A stretch of DNA of 64,000 bases from Polytrichum commune (lineage: Eukaryota; Streptophyta; Polytrichopsida; Polytrichales; Polytrichaceae): assembly GCA_950295325.1 (NCBI GenBank), contig OX485807.1, positions 25,579,666 to 25,643,665 on the forward strand, read 5' to 3'. A program made the translations under genes and the position numbers. Shown piece after piece: positions 1-10,800 of the stretch. Under the pieces are notes generated by a model. It had not been told where the DNA came from and made no database searches. It was given only the letters and a program-made list of their open reading frames with translations. Positions within the stretch are counted from its first letter, which is position 1, and each line of letters begins with the position of its first letter.

Positions 1-2
1 GA

Positions 3-3000
3 AACCTCACTTCCATGACGCAACTTTATTTGAGCAGATGTTCACGCTTGAAAACATTACCCAAGGGACTTCAAAACCTCACATCATTGACGCTACTTGA
101 TTTGTATGGATGTTCAAGCTTAAGAACATTACCCAAGGGACTTGGAAACCTCAATTCATTGACAAAGCTTAATTTGAGCGGATGTTCAAGATTGACAACA
201 TTACCCAAGGGATTTGGAAAGCTTACTTCATTGAAGAAGCTTAATTTGAGCGGATGTTCACGCTTGACAACATTACCCGGGGGACTTGAAAACCTCACTT
301 CATTGACGGTGCTTAATTTGAGCTCGTGTTCAAACTTGACAACATTACCCAAGGGACTTGGAAACCTCACTTCATTGACGAAGCTTTATTTGAGCGGATA
401 TTCAAGGTTCACAACATTACCTGAGGGACTTGGAAACCTCACTTCTTTGACAAAGCTTTATTTGAGCGGATGTACAAGATTGACAACATTACCCGAGGGA
501 CTTGGAAACCTCACTTCTTTGACAAAGCTTTATTTGAATAGATGCTCACGTTTAAGAACATTACCCGAGGGACTTGGAAACCTCACTTCTTTGACGAAGC
601 TTAATTTGTATAAATGTTCAAGCTTGACAACATTACCCGAGGGACTTGGAAACCTCACTTCATTGCGGGCCCTTTATTTGAATGGATGTTCAAGGTTGAC
701 AACATTACCCGAGGGACTTGGAAACCTCACTTCTTTGACAAAGCTTTATTTGAATAGATGCTCACATTTAAGAACATTACCCGAGGGACTTGGAAACCTC
801 ACTTCATTGCGGGACCTTTATTTGAATGGATGTTCAAGGTTGACAACATTACCCGAGGGACTTGGAAACCTTACTTCTTTGACATTGCTTTATTTGAGCA
901 GATCTTCAAGGTTGACAACATTACCTGAGGGATTTGGAAAGCTTATTTCATTTAAGAAGCTTAATTTGAGGGGATGTTCAAGCTTGACAACATTACCCGA
1001 GGGAGTTGGAAAGCTCACTTCATTGACGGACCTTAATTTGAGCGGCTGTTCAAGCTTGACAACATTACCCGAGGGACTTGGAAACCTCACTTCATTGCGG
1101 GACCTTTATTTGAATGGATGTTCAAGCTTGACAACATTACCCGAGGGACTTGGAAACCTCACTTCTTTGACAAACATTATTAATTTGAGCGAATGTTCAA
1201 GCTTGACAACATTACCCGAGGGACTTGAAAACCTCACTTCATTGACGGAGATTGATTTGAGCGGATGTTCAAGCTTGACAACATTACCAGAGGGACTTGG
1301 AAACCTCACTTCATTGACGAATCTTTATTTGAGCGGATGTTCAAGGTTGACAACATTACCCGAGGGACTTGAAAACCTCACTTCATTGACGGAGATTGAT
1401 TTGAGCGGATGTTCAAGCTTGACAACATTACCAGAGGGACTTGGAAACCTCACTTCATTGACGAATCTTTATTTGAGCGGATGTTCAAGGTTGACAACAT
1501 TACCCGAGGGACTTGGAAACCTCACTTCATTGACGAAGCTTAATTTGAGGGGATGTTCAAGCTTGACAACATTATCCGAGGGAGTTGGAAACCTCACTTC
1601 ATTGACGACTCTTTATTTGAGGGGATGTTCAAGCCTGACAACATTACCCGAGGGAGTTGGAAAGCTCACTTCATTTACGAAGCTTTATTTGAGCAGATGT
1701 TCAAGCTTGATAACATTACCCGACGGACTTGAAAACCTCACTTCATTGATGGAGATTGATTTGAGCGGATGTTCAAGGTTGACAACATTACCCGAGGGAC
1801 TTGGAAACCTCACTTCTTTGACAAAGCTTTATTTGAATAGATGCTCACGTTTAAGAACATTACCCGAGGGACTTGGAAACCTCACTTCATTGACGGAGAT
1901 TTATTTGAGCGGATGTTCAAGCTTGACAACATTACCAGAGGCACTTGGAAACCTCTCTTCATTGACGAAGCTTTATTTGAGCGGATGTTCACGCTGGACA
2001 ACATTACCCGAGGGACTTGAAAACCTCACTTCATTGACAAAGCTTGATTTGAGTGGATGTTCAAGCTTGACAACATTGCCCGAGGGACTTGAAAACCTCA
2101 CTTCATTGATGGAGCTTGATTTGAGCGGATGTTCCAGCTTGACAACATTACCCGACGGACTTGGAAACCTCATTTCATTGACGGTGCTTTCCTTCAGCGG
2201 ACGTTCAAGCTTGACAACATTACCCGACGGACTTGGAAACCTCACTTCATTGCGGGACCTTTATTTGAATGGATGTTCAAGCTTGACAAAATTACCCGAG
2301 GGACTTGGAAACCTCACTTCATTGACGGAGCTTCACTTGAGCGGATGTTCAAGCTTGACAACATTACCCGAGGGACTTGGAAACCTCACTTCATTGACGG
2401 GGCTTAATTTAAGCGAATGTTCAAGCTTGACAACATTACCCGAGGGACTTGGAAACCTCACTTCATTGACAGGGCTTAATTTAAGCGAATGTTCAAGCTT
2501 GACAACATTACCCGAGGGACTTGGAAACCTCACTTCATTGACGAAGCTTAATTTGAGCTGGTGTTCGAACTTGACAACATTACTCGAGGGACTTCGAAAC
2601 CTCACTTCATTGACGGAGCTTAATTTGAGCAGATGTTCAAGCTTGACAACATTACCCGAGGGACTTGGAAACCTCACTTCATTGACAAACATTGATTTGA
2701 GCGAATGTTCAAGCTTGACAACATTACACGAGGGACTCGGAAACCTCACTTCATTCACGAAGCTTAATTTGAATGGATATTCAAGCTGGACATTAATGCC
2801 CGAGGGACTTGGAAACCTCACTTCTTTAACGGAGCTTCGTTTGAAAGAATGCTCAAGCTTGACAACATTACCCGACGGACTTGGAAACCTCACTTCATTG
2901 ACATGGCTGGATTTAAGCGAATGTTCAAGCTTGACAACATTACCCGAGGGACTTGTAAACCTCACTTCATTGACGGAGCTTCACTTGAGCGGATGTTCAA

Positions 3001-4079
3001 GCTTGACAAAATTACCCGAGGGACTTGGAAACCTCACTTCATTGACGAATCTTTATTTGAGCCGATGTTCAAGCTTGACAAAATTACCCGAGGGACTGGG
3101 AAACCTCACTTCAATGACGAATCTTTATTTGAGCCGATGTTCAAGCTTGACAAAATTACCCGAGGGACTTGGAAACCTCACTTCATTGGACGAGCTTCAT
3201 TTGGACACATGTTCGAGCTTGATAACATTGCCTGAGGGACTTGGAAACCTCACTTCACTGACATGGCTTTATGTGAGCGGATGTTCAAGCTTGACAACAT
3301 TACCCGACGGACTTGAAAACCTCACTTCATTGACGGAGCTTGATTTGAGCGGATGTTCAAGCTTGACAACATTACCCGAGGGACTTGGAAACCTCACTTC
3401 ATTGACAAACATTGATTTGAGCGAATGTTCAAGCTTCACAACATTACACGAGGGACTTGGAAACCTCACTTCATTCACGAAGCTTAATTTGAATGGATAT
3501 TCAAGCTGGACATTAGTGCCCGAGGGACTTGGAAACCTCACTTCTTTAACGGCGCTACGTTTGAAAGAATGCTCAAGCTTGACAACATTACCCGACGGAC
3601 TTGGAAACCTCACTTCATTGACATGGCTCGATTTAAGCGAATGTTCAAGCTTGACAACATTACCCGAGGGACTTGGAAACCTCACTTCATTGACGGAGCT
3701 TGATTTGAGCGGATGTTCAAGCTTGACAACATTACCCGAGGGACTTGGAAACCTCACTTCATTGACGGATCTTTATTTGAGCCGATGTTCAAGCTTGACA
3801 AAATTACCCGAGGGACTTGGAAACCTCACTTCATTGGACGAGCTTAATTTGGACACATGTTCGAGCTTGATAACATTGCCCGAGGGACTTGCAAACCTCA
3901 CTTTATTGACGGAGCTTGATTTGAGCAGATGTTCAAGCTTGACAACATTACCCGAGGGACTTGGAAACCTCACTTCATCGACGATACTTAATTTGAACGG
4001 ATGTTCAAGGTTGACAACATTACCCAAAGGACTTGGAAACCTCACTTCATTGACGGAGCTTAATTTGAGCGGATGTTGA
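3..4079 (+). CDS. Giant tandem LRR protein, 5' end outside window
   Basis: An open frame of 1,359 codons runs in from the left edge; the ATG at 15 is simply a Met inside a repeat, so the true start lies upstream. It consists of about 56 leucine-rich repeats of 24 residues, one per 72 bp, with consensus LTSLTxLxLSGCSSLTTLPE followed by GLGN. The LxLSGCxxLxxLP pattern is the type seen in plant NBS-LRR resistance proteins and in LRR proteins of non-seed plants. No NB-ARC, TIR, kinase or membrane segment is visible here. Units are nearly identical at DNA level, which indicates recent unequal crossing-over. The frame ends at TGA 4077-4079, inside a unit where the Ser-Ser codons have become TGA TGC, not at a capped C-terminus. 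A role in ligand recognition or defence is inference from family only. It may be a truncated allele or already a pseudogene. Confidence 0.7.
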   Translation, partial: NLTSMTQLYLSRCSRLKTLPKGLQNLTSLTLLDLYGCSSLRTLPKGLGNLNSLTKLNLSGCSRLTTLPKGFGKLTSLKKLNLSGCSRLTTLPGGLENLTSLTVLNLSSCSNLTTLPKGLGNLTSLTKLYLSGYSRFTTLPEGLGNLTSLTKLYLSGCTRLTTLPEGLGNLTSLTKLYLNRCSRLRTLPEGLGNLTSLTKLNLYKCSSLTTLPEGLGNLTSLRALYLNGCSRLTTLPEGLGNLTSLTKLYLNRCSHLRTLPEGLGNLTSLRDLYLNGCSRLTTLPEGLGNLTSLTLLYLSRSSRLTTLPEGFGKLISFKKLNLRGCSSLTTLPEGVGKLTSLTDLNLSGCSSLTTLPEGLGNLTSLRDLYLNGCSSLTTLPEGLGNLTSLTNIINLSECSSLTTLPEGLENLTSLTEIDLSGCSSLTTLPEGLGNLTSLTNLYLSGCSRLTTLPEGLENLTSLTEIDLSGCSSLTTLPEGLGNLTSLTNLYLSGCSRLTTLPEGLGNLTSLTKLNLRGCSSLTTLSEGVGNLTSLTTLYLRGCSSLTTLPEGVGKLTSFTKLYLSRCSSLITLPDGLENLTSLMEIDLSGCSRLTTLPEGLGNLTSLTKLYLNRCSRLRTLPEGLGNLTSLTEIYLSGCSSLTTLPEALGNLSSLTKLYLSGCSRWTTLPEGLENLTSLTKLDLSGCSSLTTLPEGLENLTSLMELDLSGCSSLTTLPDGLGNLISLTVLSFSGRSSLTTLPDGLGNLTSLRDLYLNGCSSLTKLPEGLGNLTSLTELHLSGCSSLTTLPEGLGNLTSLTGLNLSECSSLTTLPEGLGNLTSLTGLNLSECSSLTTLPEGLGNLTSLTKLNLSWCSNLTTLLEGLRNLTSLTELNLSRCSSLTTLPEGLGNLTSLTNIDLSECSSLTTLHEGLGNLTSFTKLNLNGYSSWTLMPEGLGNLTSLTELRLKECSSLTTLPDGLGNLTSLTWLDLSECSSLTTLPEGLVNLTSLTELHLSGCSSLTKLPEGLGNLTSLTNLYLSRCSSLTKLPEGLGNLTSMTNLYLSRCSSLTKLPEGLGNLTSLDELHLDTCSSLITLPEGLGNLTSLTWLYVSGCSSLTTLPDGLENLTSLTELDLSGCSSLTTLPEGLGNLTSLTNIDLSECSSFTTLHEGLGNLTSFTKLNLNGYSSWTLVPEGLGNLTSLTALRLKECSSLTTLPDGLGNLTSLTWLDLSECSSLTTLPEGLGNLTSLTELDLSGCSSLTTLPEGLGNLTSLTDLYLSRCSSLTKLPEGLGNLTSLDELNLDTCSSLITLPEGLANLTLLTELDLSRCSSLTTLPEGLGNLTSSTILNLNGCSRLTTLPKGLGNLTSLTELNLSGC

Positions 4080-5462
4080 TGCTTGACAACATTACCCTAG
4101 GCACTTGGAAACCTCACTTCATTGACGAAGCTTTATTTGAGCGGATGTTCAATCTTGACAACATTACCCTAGGCACTTGGAATCCTCACTTCATTGACGG
4201 AGCTTTATTTGAGTGGATGTTGATGCTTGACAACATTACCCTAGGCACTTGGAAACCTCACTTCATTGACAAACATTGATTGGAGCGAATGTTCAAGCTT
4301 CACAACATTACACGAGGGACTTGGAAACCTCACTTCATTCACGAAGCTTAATTTGAATGGATATTCAAGCTGGACATTAGTGCCCGAGGGACTTGGAAAC
4401 CTCACTTCTTTAACGGAGCTTCGTTTGAGAGAATGCTCAAGGTTGACAACATTACCCGACGGACTTGGAAACCTCACTTCATTGACATGGCTTGATTTAA
4501 GCGAATGTTCAAGCTTGACAACATTACCCGAGGGACTTGAAAACCTCACTTCATTGACGGAGCTTCATTTGAGCGGATGTTCAAGCTGGACAACATTACC
4601 CGAGGGACTTGAAAACCTCACTTCATTGACGGAGCTTAATTTGAGCAGATGTTCAAGCTTGACAACATTACCCGAGGGACTTGGAAATCTCACTTCATTG
4701 ACAGGCTTAATTTGAGCTGGTGTTCAAACTTGACAACATTACTCGAGGGACTTTGAAACCTCACTTCATTGACGGAGCTTAATTTGAGCGGATGTTGATG
4801 CTTGACAACATTACCCGAGGGAGTTGGAAACCTCACTTCATTGACGAAGCTTTATTTGAGCGGATGTTCAAACTTGACAACATTACCCGAGGGACTTGGA
4901 AACCTCACTTCATTGACGGAGCTTGATTTGAGCGGATGTTCAACCTTGACAACATTACCCGAGGGACTCGGAAACCTCACTTCATTGACGGAGCTTAATT
5001 TGAATGGACATTCAAGCTTGACATTATTGCCCGAGGGACTTGGAAACCTCACTTCTTTGGTGGTGCTTGATTGGAATGAATTCTCAAGCTTGACAAAATT
5101 ACCCGAGGGACTTGGACACCTCATTTCTTTGACGAAGCTAGGTTTGAGTGAATGCTTAATCTTGACAACATTACCCGAGGGACTTGGAAACCTCACTTCT
5201 TTGATATGGCTTAATTTGAGTGAATGTTCAAGCTTGATGACAACATTACCTGAGGGACTTGGAAACCTCACTTCTTTGACGAAGCTTGATTTGAGAAAAT
5301 GCTTAAGCTTGACAACATTACCCGAGGGACTTGGAAACCTCCTTTCTTTTACAACGATTAATTTGTGCAGATGCTCAAACTTGACAACATTACGTGAGGG
5401 ACTTGGAAACCTCACTTCTTTGACGGGGTTTGGTTTGAATGGATGCTCAAGCTTGACAACAT
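4080..5462 (+). pseudogene. Decayed 3' continuation of the LRR array
   Basis: The 72-bp LRR units continue past the stop for about 19 more copies. The first units carry repeated stops: TGA replaces the Ser codon at 4077, about 4221 and about 4797, and the variant CCC TAG GCA occurs in several units. An in-frame stretch at 4266-4715 and a shifted stretch at 4802-5509 still read as good LRRs. Frame is lost near 4710, where the unit loses a base. The array breaks off near 5462, where a minus-strand retrotransposon fragment begins. It probably represents the original C-terminal part of the upstream LRR gene. Confidence 0.65.
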
Positions 5463-6859
5463 GTAACGAGTCTATAAATAGGTCTAAAAAGTGGTTTATG
5501 ACCTTCTAATGATATGGTATGGGCCATCTCTCTCATTGGTGGAAGCCCTGCAGGTATGGGTTTAAATATGTTTTCATATTCCTTCACAAAAGACCCTATA
5601 AGGTTATTTTCCAACTTTGAAGATGGTTCTTTATTTTGTACATCTTTCAAATGAATGAGTAAAGGTGTACAACCTTTCTTTACTGCCTTCTTGAAATGCA
5701 AAGCTGATAACATGTTGTCTTGAGGCATAGATTTCTTCTTGCTTGTTACCACACTTTGAATTGTGATTTTCTTATTGCCCTTATGGAATATACAAGCTTT
5801 AGAATCATAATCAATGTGGGCTCTATGCTTATTCAACCAATTAACTCCCAAAATTAAGTCAAAGCCTTCACTTAATTTGATAACCAAGCAAGAGACTTGA
5901 GATTGGTATTGTTGAATTTTCACATGCACATTGGCGGTCCCCTCCATGTCAACTTCCAATCCATTTCCCAATACCACTTTACCATTATTTTCTTTCATAT
6001 GCAAACCAATACGTTTGACATATGATGAACTCAAAAACAATGACTAGCAGCGGTATCTACTAAAATATGCCCATCCATTCCAGAGACTTTCCCCAAAAAT
6101 TGCATAGTTAGACCATTAGTCGAGATAGAATTCAAGAGTCTAGGTTGGGGTGGATCATAATACATTTGTAATATGATTCTTTTTGTCAATCCAAAAGCAT
6201 CTACATAAGTGTGTTTACACTCATGTAATATCTGAAATCTTGACAATAATCTATTGTGGCCTTGACCCTTTTTCTTTTCCACTAAAATGCAAGCACTAGT
6301 CTCAAAAGGTCTTTTGTTTTTACCTTTTACATAAGGATTTACATACTTGGCTAGGTTTTCGGAATATGAGTCAATAAGTAAACAATGACCAAAAATCTTG
6401 AAATCTTCATCAAAAAGTATATCTAGTGGGCTTCGAAGATAAGAAAATTGGTTTCCTTTATTCGTATCAAAGTTCAAAGAATCAAGTACAAAATCAAATG
6501 ACTTGCCTATTTTAGCCTCTAAGATTTGAACAAGATAATCTAGAAATTCTAATCTTGATGTCCTATCTATCTCAACAGATTGCCCACAATCTTTCTCTTG
6601 AGGTTCTACAAATCCTTTTCCACTTTGTCACTAGTGGAATTAGAACTCTTAGGGCAAGTATTAGCCCTATGGCCCTTTACTTCACAAAAGTAGCATTTTC
6701 TTTCTTTCTTCAAAGCTGCAACTATTTTGTAATCAATCTTCCTACCATTAGTGAACTTCATGGTAGATTTCTTCTAGTTCTTGATTGGACCACCTACTCC
6801 TATAGAATGAGTCTTTTTCTCACTGTTCTTAGTAGTTGCAATCCCCAACCTTGCCTTAA
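5463..6859 (-). pseudogene. Ty3/gypsy Gag-protease fragment, decayed
   Basis: Read on the minus strand, the fragment starts near 6859. It gives a Gag tail with one CCHC knuckle (KCYFCEVKGHRANTCPK, about 6650-6700), a linker, and a retropepsin domain with VDTAASHCF at about 6031-6055. The usual DTGAS is therefore altered to DTAAS. Further on are LILGVNWLNKHRAHID (about 5800-5850) and the very start of reverse transcriptase (HKPLFRPIYRL, about 5465-5500). A frameshift separates the pieces at 6031-6040, and stops interrupt the region between 6480 and 6650. Reverse transcriptase proper, RNase H and integrase are missing because the LRR array abuts at about 5462. It is unrelated in detail to the methyltransferase-carrying elements next to it. 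Confidence 0.7.
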
Positions 6860-7804
6860 TGTCGCAACCCTTGCTAGCTCCCCTTAACTAGCTTGGCCAT
6901 TTTCATTTCTAGCAAAATTTACGAATGCTAACCCTTCGCATTCCGCCATGGTACTGGTTAGCTCCTCTCACCCCGGACCTTATAGTTCATAAGAGGGGAA
7001 CCAACCCTCCTACTTTGCTTTCGGGACTCACCCCTTAATCGGTAACCCATTTCTAGATGTGAACTTCCATCCATGGAAGTCCAATCTTATGTTGATCATC
7101 ACGTTGCCGGAGCAACACTACAACAACCCGAACCATACTAGGCAACTATAGCCTCACATTGGGCCAATGCCCATGGAGGCCATGCCGTTCAGCCTCGGGT
7201 GGATGAGGCCACACCACCTCACCCATATAAGCCTCTAGCATTCTAGGCGGGGCCCCTACCCCACCGTCAAGAGACCTTTTGTCTCTCTACCAAGAGTTGA
7301 GGCCAAGTAGACATTTTCCCTTAGCTGCCATCATAACTTCCTTGTATGATGTCTGATGCTAACAAACAACCACTCCATCTTCATCTACGCTTCACGTAGA
7401 TGCCGAAGGACTCCTCACTTGCCTCATTCGGCCAAGTATTGAGGAAGTTAAGCCTGTTCAAACCTTGGCTGTCCCGGGAACCACTCCGAGGCCACTGCTG
7501 TACCAGGGCGTTGTCCCGGGACAGCGCCCCACTCAAAATGCCATAACTCCTAGCTCACACCTCCGATTCAGGTGTTCTTGAGTTTTATGAAATCACCACG
7601 CCATAAGCTATGCATAGCTTATGGCCCTTTCCTCATGCCTCCTAGTCTCCGTGAGTGGAAGGCGTTCCCAACGCCCGGGGCCGACACCCACACTAGGATC
7701 ACTTGGGCCCTCTCACCAACGGCACCACAAGTCTCGGGTGTCACTTTGGGTTCCCCCTTGTGCCCATGGTGTTTCGGGTACTCCTCATGGAGAGGTGCGC
7801 GACA
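6860..7804. mobile_element. LTR (solo or recombinant), 945 bp
   Basis: The sequence starts TGTCGCAACCC and ends GGTGCGCGACA, i.e. TG...CA with a 6-bp terminal inverted repeat TGTCGC/GCGACA. It is an inverted relative of the 976-bp element at 9801-10776. The flanking pentamers differ (CTTAA left, CTCAT right), and the two sides belong to different retroelements: the gypsy fragment on the left and the methyltransferase element leader on the right. This suggests recombination between two LTRs after insertion. A possible TATA box, CCATATAAG, lies near 7228 on the plus strand. Confidence 0.6.
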
Positions 7805-10800
7805 CTCATCCCCACCGAACGGAGTGTTGGAGCGGAGAAAGCCGCGGATTGTTGAAGCAACAAGAAGAAAAATATTTTCTTGTGAATGTCACATCAAGTT
7901 GAAGTGTGGTGAGAAATCTTTGAATTTTCCACGGAATTTCATGTTATTTTGCTCACATTCAAGCTTGAATTCGTAACATTGAGCTTTGGAAGGGGAGTTG
8001 CAATTCTAAGTGTGAGAAACCAAAAACCAAAAACAAGAACAAATCAAGAAAAAAAAATGAGGGGCAAGAATTCTGCCGGAAGCCGGAGCCCCCTGGCTCC
8101 TCCCTCGTCCAGCGGCGGCCGGCGGCAAGAGGCAGTTGACCAGTTTGCTGGCCGGGGGGCCCCTCCCTGCGTTTCCCCCCCCCCCCTTTTAAGTTATCCC
8201 CCCTAATCTACTCTCCTACCCCCCCCCCTTATACGTTGAACCGGTGGTAGCACCCGACGAGGCTTTTCAGCCTACTTCGGCGTGGGGGACTGCTTTTTGG
8301 TCTCACGTGCTTTGGGTGGGATCATTTGACGAGATAGAGGAGGAGACGCGAGGCGGCATCCGGGACCGATTTTCTGGTCGAGCGGGGACCATTTCCCTGC
8401 AATATTGGAAAATTCGGTTCAAGACATGGATGAGGGAGAAACGTCAACACAATACCAGTTTCAATGACTGGTATGAGTTCGAGCTACTGCTCCAACATTT
8501 GGAGCACAAGGCTCTCCAGACTTATGAGCAGTGGACGGAGGCTCATTGGATGGTGTTGCGTCAGGTGGAGCGATACTGGGAGACTCGGGTTGAATTGGTA
8601 TCTGCATTGAAAGAAGACGCAGTTTCCAGTTTGATGGCTGTCCCTGAGGTTAAATGAGAGGTGGCAGAGGAAGTATATGTGGTGGATGTGGAGGGAGCTT
8701 CTCCTAGTGAACCCAAGAATAAGGTTTCTGCTCCCGCTGCGGCGAGTACGTCGAGCCTCATTCTTCTACTCTCCCGTTATGCCCAGGCTATCCAATCGGC
8801 TTTAGAATCTTTGGGGGCTCCGCCAGTTTTTGAGTTGTTGCGTGCATTTGAGCTGCATCTACAAGAGGAATACGGAGGTTTCCGTCGGGACTAGATGCAA
8901 CGGATACAGGGAGAAGGACGATACACCTCGTACCATATATACGAGGTTGGCGAGGTTTGCTAGTGAATTTGGAGGTGTGTTTGCGGAAAGTCAATTGGTG
9001 AAGGTGTTTTTGTCCAAGATTAACAAACGCCTCATTGACTTGGCGCTGCCCAAGATCGTTATGGAATTTGGTGGTCGGTCGACACTCGCAAAGTCATTCG
9101 CCATTGTGGAGGAGTGTGATCGTGCATTATGTCAGCACGAAGGCACTGATTTGGTGTCCTTGCTAGTGGATTTTAGCAAATCCCATAAGGCTCCGATCAC
9201 GACTGCAGGATTGGCGGATGCGGAGGTGGACAAGACCTTGCATTGTTGGTCTTGTAGGCAAGCAGGCTACGCTAAGAAGGATTATCCTTTAAAGCAAAGG
9301 CAAGCCCAGACCATAGGTAATCCGAAGCAGAAACCATTTGTTCCCGCGAAGGATTCGACGAAGGGGACGGATAAACATTTACCCAACCAGTTGATGTATT
9401 CCCATTGTGGGCGGAACAATCACATGATGGAGAATTGTTTTGCTCTCCATCCAGAGAAACGTCTTTCTTCTGATCGGGAGAAGGCGTTGGAGGCAAAGAT
9501 TAGAGCATTGGAGGAGAGGTTCAAAAGTTTGGCGTCATCCGGCCAAATCTTGGACTCACCGTCCTCCTCCGCCGCTAAGGCTAGTTCTTCCACTCCGGAT
9601 TATTATATATTCGGAGCCTCGGGAGAAATGGTGAGTTCCGCAGCAATGACACGGGCTCAATCCGTGTCACGAACCACGCCCTCGACCACAGGGGAGTATG
9701 TGGATAGCTTACGAGCTCGGTGCAATGGTCTTGCGGATCAGATTGGCCACGCCCGTCTGCCATTATCTTTTGGATTGGCGGATGCGGTCCCGTCTGTAAG
9801 TGTCGCGCACCTCTCCATGAGGAGTGCCCAAAACACCATGGGCACAAGGGGGACCCTGGAGTGACACCCGGGACTTGTGGCGCCGTTGGTGAGAGGGCCC
9901 AAGTGATCCTAGTGTGGGTGAGGGCCCCGGGCGTGGCGAACGCCTCCCACCCACAGAGACTAGGAGGCACAAGGGTAAGGCCATGAGCTATGCGTAGCTC
10001 ATGGCGTGGTGATTCTAGAATGCTCAAGATCACCTCAATCGGAGGTGTGAGCTAGGAGTTATGGCCATTTGAGTGGGGCGCTGTCTCGGGACAGCGCCCT
10101 GGTACAGCAGTGCCTGGGAGTGATTCCCGGGACTGCCAAGGTTCAAACAGGCATAACGTCCTCAATACTTGCCCGAATGGGGCAAGTGAGGAGTCCATCG
10201 GCATCTACGTGAAGCGTAGATGAGGATGAAGTGGTTGGTTGTTGGAATCAGACATCATACAAGGAAGTTATGATGGTCTGAAGCTGATGGGGGCTTCTAG
10301 GCCCAGCGGCTAAGGGAAAGTGTCCACTTGGCCCCAACTCTTGGTGGAGAGACAAGAGGTTGGTTGACGGTGGGGTAGGGGCCCCGCGTGAAGTCCTAGA
10401 GGCTTATATGGGTGAGGTGGTGTGGCCTCACCCACCCGAGGCCGAACGGCACGGCCTCCATGGGCTTTGGCCCATTGTGAGGCCATAGTTGCCTAGTATG
10501 GTTCGGGTTGTTGTAGTGTTGCTCCGGCAACGCGATGATCAACATAAGATTGGACTTCCATGGATGGAAGTCCACATCTAAGGATTGGTTACCGATTAAA
10601 GGGGTGAGTCCCGAAATCAAAGTAGGAGGGTTGGTTCCCCTCCTATGAACTAATGGTCCGGGGTTAGAGGAGCTAACCATTAGCATGGCGGTATGCGAAG
10701 GGTTAGCGACTCGTAACCTTTGCTAGAATTGAAAATTGGCAAGATGGTCAAGGGGGGGCTAGCAAGGGTTGCGACAGTAAGTGGTCGTCATTCAAGCTTG

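Larger units (their letters stand above)
1..5462 (+). repeat. 72-bp tandem repeat with higher-order units
   Basis: About 75 head-to-tail copies of a 72-bp unit. Besides the basic period there are larger blocks: the distinctive run NIDLSECSS, LHEGLGNLTSF, LNLNGYSSW begins near 2691, 3411 and 4275. The spacings are 720 bp (10 units) and 864 bp (12 units), so multi-unit blocks have been duplicated whole. Confidence 0.85.

Noticed and set aside
71-5415. Long minus-strand and off-frame open frames inside the LRR array, up to 210 codons
   Set aside because: They arise because one 72-bp unit without stops in several frames is repeated; the + strand LRR frame explains them all.
9720-10033. Open frames on both strands within the solo LTR
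   Set aside because: Both strands are GC-rich and open by composition; they cross the LTR/Gag boundary and match no domain.
6860-10776. The two TGTCGC-bounded elements as DNA transposons with inverted repeats
   Set aside because: TG...CA ends, a 5-bp duplication and ~1 kb length without coding fit solo LTRs better; the inverted repeat is only about 6 bp.
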